Origin: Cenococcum geophilum 1.58
Taxonomy: Eukaryota > Ascomycota > Dothideomycetes > Gloniales > Gloniaceae
Reading direction: 5' to 3'
NCBI GenBank assembly: GCA_001692895.1
Contig: KV748205.1
Location: 558,001 to 622,000 of the forward strand
Length of the DNA stretch: 64,000 nucleotides
A program made the translations under genes and the position numbers. This document shows positions 61,885-64,000 of the stretch, one piece after another. Under the pieces are notes generated by a model. The model was not told where the DNA came from. It worked only from the letters and a program-made list of their open reading frames with translations, and ran no database searches. The stretch's first letter is position 1; every line of letters starts with the position of its first letter.

Positions 61885-62990
61885 GAGCTTTGTGCAGAGC
61901 CTCCGTACGCAAAGCTTCGCGCAGAGCCTCGTGCAGAGGCCTCCGTACGTAGAGCTTTGTGTAGAGCTTCGTATAGAGCTTTATGGAGAGCTTTCGAGTA
62001 GAGCTTCGTGCAGAGCCTCTGTACGCAGAGCTTCGTGTAAAAGCCTCGTGTAGAGGCCTTGTGTAAAGCTTCGTGCAGAGCTTCGTGCAGAGCTTTAAGC
62101 AGAGCTTCGCGTAGAGCTTCGAGCAGAGCCTCGTGTAGGCTTTGAGCAGAGCTTTAAGTAGAGCTTTGTGTAGAGCTTCGAGCAGAGCTTTGTGTAGAGC
62201 TTTGAGTGGAGCTTCGTGCAAAGGCTTTGTGTAGAGCTTTGTGTAAAGCTTTGAGCGGAGCTTTGTGTAGAGCTTCGAGCAGAGCTTTAAGCAGAGCTTC
62301 GTGCGGAGCTTTGTGTAGAGCTTCGAGCAGAGCTTCGAGCAGAGGCTTCGAGCAGAGCTTTGAGCAGAGCTTCGAGCAGAGCTTTGTGTAGAGCTTCGAG
62401 CAGAGCTTTGTGTAGAGCTTCGAGCAGAGCTTTGTGTAGAGCTTCGAGCAGAGCTTTGTGTAGAGCTTTGAGCAGAGCTTTGTATAGAGCTTCGAGCGGA
62501 GCTTCGTGCAAAGCTTCGTGTAGAGCTTCGTGTAAAGCTTTGAGCGGAGCTTTGCGCAGAGCTTCGAGCGGAGCTTTGTGTAGAGCTTCGTGCGGAGCTT
62601 TGTGCGGAGCTTTGTGCAGAGCTTTNAGTAGAGCTTCGTGTAGAGCTTTGTGTAGAGCTTTGTGTAGAGCTTCGAGCAGAGCTTCGAGCAGAGCTTTATG
62701 TAGAGCTTCGTGTAGAGCTTCGTGTAGAGCTTCGAGCAGAGCTTTGAGCAGAGCTTTATGTAGAGCTTCGAGCAGAGCTTCGTGTAAAGCTTCGTGTAGA
62801 GTTTTGTGTAGAGCTTCGTGCAGAGCTTCGTGTAGAGCTTCGTATAGAGCTTTGAGCAGAGCTTCGAGCAGAGCTTTATATAGAGCTTCGAGCAGAGCTT
62901 CGTGTAAAGCTTTGTGCAGAACCTTGTGTAGAGCTTNGTGTAGAGCCTCGTGTAGAGCTTCGTGCAGAGCTTTATGTAGAGCTTTGTGGT
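61885..62990. repeat. 12-bp minisatellite array (module a) in element G
   Basis: About ninety tandem units of GTGTAGAGCTTC / GAGCAGAGCTTT type over 1.1 kb. The complement of the unit is the GAAGCTCTACAC array of element F. Repeated Lys-Leu-Tyr/Cys peptides predicted from it are not evidence of a gene. Confidence 0.92.
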
Positions 62991-63022
62991 TATAGTATTA
63001 GGATTTTTTTTAGGCGCGTTAT

Positions 63023-63228
63023 TGCAGCTAAAAATTAGGGTCTGCAAAACCTGTATAAGCCGCGATTTCAGTAATTTATAGTAATTTGCACGAGTAGCCT
63101 GTATATTTATAGTAATTTATAGTAATTTGCATAAGTAGCCTATGTGTTTGTAGCAAATTGCCGTAAGTTGCCGCAAATCGCTAAAATCGCGACTTACGCA
63201 GGTTTTGCAGACCCTGATTTTCGCTTGC
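63023..63228. repeat. large subterminal inverted repeat of element G
   Basis: TTAGGGTCTGCAAAACCTGT at about 63026 and its near complement ACGCAGGTTTTGCAGACCCT at about 63196-63215 form arms of about 35 bp. TTGC(C/G)GCAA-like words lie between (for example AAATTGCCGTAAGTTGCCGC near 63154). Element F has the same pair, GGGGTCTGCAAAACCTGCG near 34922 and AGTAGACCCTAATTTTCG near 35032. Confidence 0.75.
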
Positions 63229-63400
63229 GACAACGTGCCTAAAAAAAAATTTCCTGATGTTAACGGTAATAGCAACCCTACTAACTCAATAACTAAGAGC
63301 AAGGCATCTACGGCTCTTAAGAAGTTAATTAATATTAATTACTTAGAACTGTAGACTATAGAGTAGGTTAAACGAACAAACTAAGATTTAGCGTAGCGTT

Positions 63401-63871
63401 GTGACAGTGCCATATTCTACGGACCGTAAATTTAACTAGCTAATTAGGATTTTCCATACCTAGCATGGAAAATCGCTATTGGCTCGCTTACCACTAGCGC
63501 CTTAGCGACCCTCGCGATATGTCCGCTTACTACCCCTACCAATTCTCCTTCTCCTTAACTTAGTATCTTCGTTAAATAGCAATTATTATTGGACACCCCC
63601 ATGACACCTTACACGTGTCCACCTATTTCCACCAACTTAGCAATTAGAGACTGACCGTAAGACAGCAACCTAACGGCAGTCTACGGCAATCTACGGCATT
63701 CTGCTATATTCTGCTAAGTCCACCAAGTCCTGCTAAGCTCTGCTAGGACTACTACTCGAATCCTATTCTGCGGAGAAGCTATTATGTATTACGGACGGAA
63801 GAGCTAGTTATTGCGTATACGCTACGAATAACGGGAATAGTACGATTTGGTTTCCTTTAGAGTTGCTCCAG
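63401..63871 (+). other. 3' untranslated part of copia J
   Basis: Between the end of the RNase H remnant and the 3' LTR. It is less AT-rich than the coding remnant, holds a 10-bp hairpin GATTTTCCAT/ATGGAAAATC (63448-63474), and repeats of CTACGGCAATCTACGGC type near 63680. No gene seen. Confidence 0.5.
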
Positions 63872-64000
63872 TGTCGGTATATATATTCGTTTTACGTGTC
63901 ACGTGCATAGAGCACGTGATCTACGCGAGACGCGTATATGTACCATTAAGACGTGTAGATAGAACGAGAAGAATCTACTAACAACACCGCATAGTACGTA
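63872..64000 (+). repeat. 3' LTR of copia J, cut by the window end
   Basis: Starts TGTCGGTATATATATTCG and matches 47825-47953 with a few C/T and G/A differences. Confidence 0.85.

Larger units (their letters stand above)
60098..63256. mobile_element. element G: second, longer copy of the F-type element, reversed
   Basis: Left end CAGGAATTTTTTTTTTAGGC and right end complement CAGGAAATTTTTTTTTAGGC; AT stands outside both ends (60096-60097, 63257-63258). Deleting the element and one AT rejoins the copia J RNase H frame. Modules run c, linker, b, d, linker, a, the exact reverse of element F, and each end type (TTGTTGCAGTTTGCGG versus TTGTCGCAAGCG) is also swapped. Arrays d and a are much longer than in F. 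No transposase is present. Confidence 0.78.
48410..63400 (+). pseudogene. gag-pol remnant of copia J, in three pieces
   Basis: Pieces 48410-52798, 59717-60095 and 63259 to about 63400 join across elements H and G. At the G site the sequence resumes as ..VK-IH / VNGNSNPTNSITKSKAS, the normal end of fungal copia RNase H. Stops are TAA/TAG at Gln or Trp positions. Confidence 0.75.
47825..64000 (+). mobile_element. copia J: Ty1/copia element hosting H, I and G (3' LTR runs off the window)
   Basis: The left LTR starts TGTCGGTATATATATTCG at 47825 and a matching copy starts at 63872 and is cut by the window end after 129 bp. Plus-strand remains in copia order: gag from 48410 (MLGIEKDWEEEAAKWEDGIN); retropepsin with VIIDTRASKRS (G->R) near 50130-50160; integrase near 50500-51520; reverse transcriptase near 51830-52790 with QTNDTLF (52298-52318) for QTDDTL; RNase H at 59717-60095 (VLALELYVIAYGFNIGAAIK) continued at 63259. 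Insertions H and G interrupt it. Dead by RIP. Confidence 0.82.

Noticed and set aside
62154..63047. 297-codon Lys-Leu-Tyr-Thr repeat frame and its antisense partner
   Set aside because: Translation of the GTGTAGAGCTTC array in element G; undetermined bases are also included.

Overview
The window looks like a piece of a filamentous ascomycete (Pezizomycotina) genome. The evidence is short introns of about 45-75 bp with GT..AG ends and CTAAC/CTAAT-like branch sites, a fungal-type transcription factor tail, fungal amino-acid permeases, and a large retrotransposon block damaged in the manner of repeat-induced point mutation (RIP: one-directional C->T and G->A changes, with Gln and Trp codons turned into TAA/TAG). 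The species cannot be named from the sequence. There are two compartments with a sharp border near 16.2 kb.

Gene compartment (1-16.2 kb). In order: the C-terminal part of a fungal transcription factor (+, enters from outside the window); a 1.15-kb non-autonomous hAT element carrying a nested 382-bp PIF/Harbinger-like MITE; a five-exon LAT-family amino-acid permease (+); a nine-exon gene for an unrecognised 696-residue protein (-); two small foldback repeats; a ten-exon MUP1-like permease (+) whose eighth splice acceptor lies in a 50-bp tandem duplication; a single-exon gamma-butyrobetaine/trimethyllysine-type 2-oxoglutarate dioxygenase (-); and a seven-exon CorA-like metal-ion transporter with a GMN motif (-). 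All exon models were spliced by hand, keep frame throughout and are intact. The two permeases and the carnitine-pathway-type dioxygenase suggest nutrient or amine uptake, but no co-regulated cluster is demonstrated.

Transposon compartment (16.2-64 kb). This is a Russian-doll stack resolved here from LTR pairs and target-site duplications. Ty3/gypsy fragment K is split by copia-1 (16735-22124, -). Gypsy C (+, starts 22525) has its 5' LTR split by gypsy B (22621-29193, -, TSD CTTTA). After its gag region C is split by gypsy D (30415-46408, -, TSD TATAA). D is split by gypsy E (34323-44133, +, TSD CCTAC), whose gag holds element F (34881-36659). To the right, C is cut by copia J (from 47825 to beyond the end, +). 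J contains composite element H (52799-59709), itself split by copia I (53963-58990, -, TSD TGGCG), and element G (60098-63256) in its RNase H region. No retroelement protein is intact.

The least ordinary material is the F/G/H group: elements that encode nothing recognisable and are built from four minisatellite modules in a fixed order. F and G are bounded by TIRs of about 30 bp, have rich subterminal repeats, and sit at AT dinucleotides in two different retrotransposons. H shares the inner modules but has different ends. A second unusual theme is that both gypsy B and gypsy E carry a decayed reading frame on the antisense strand between pol and the 3' LTR.
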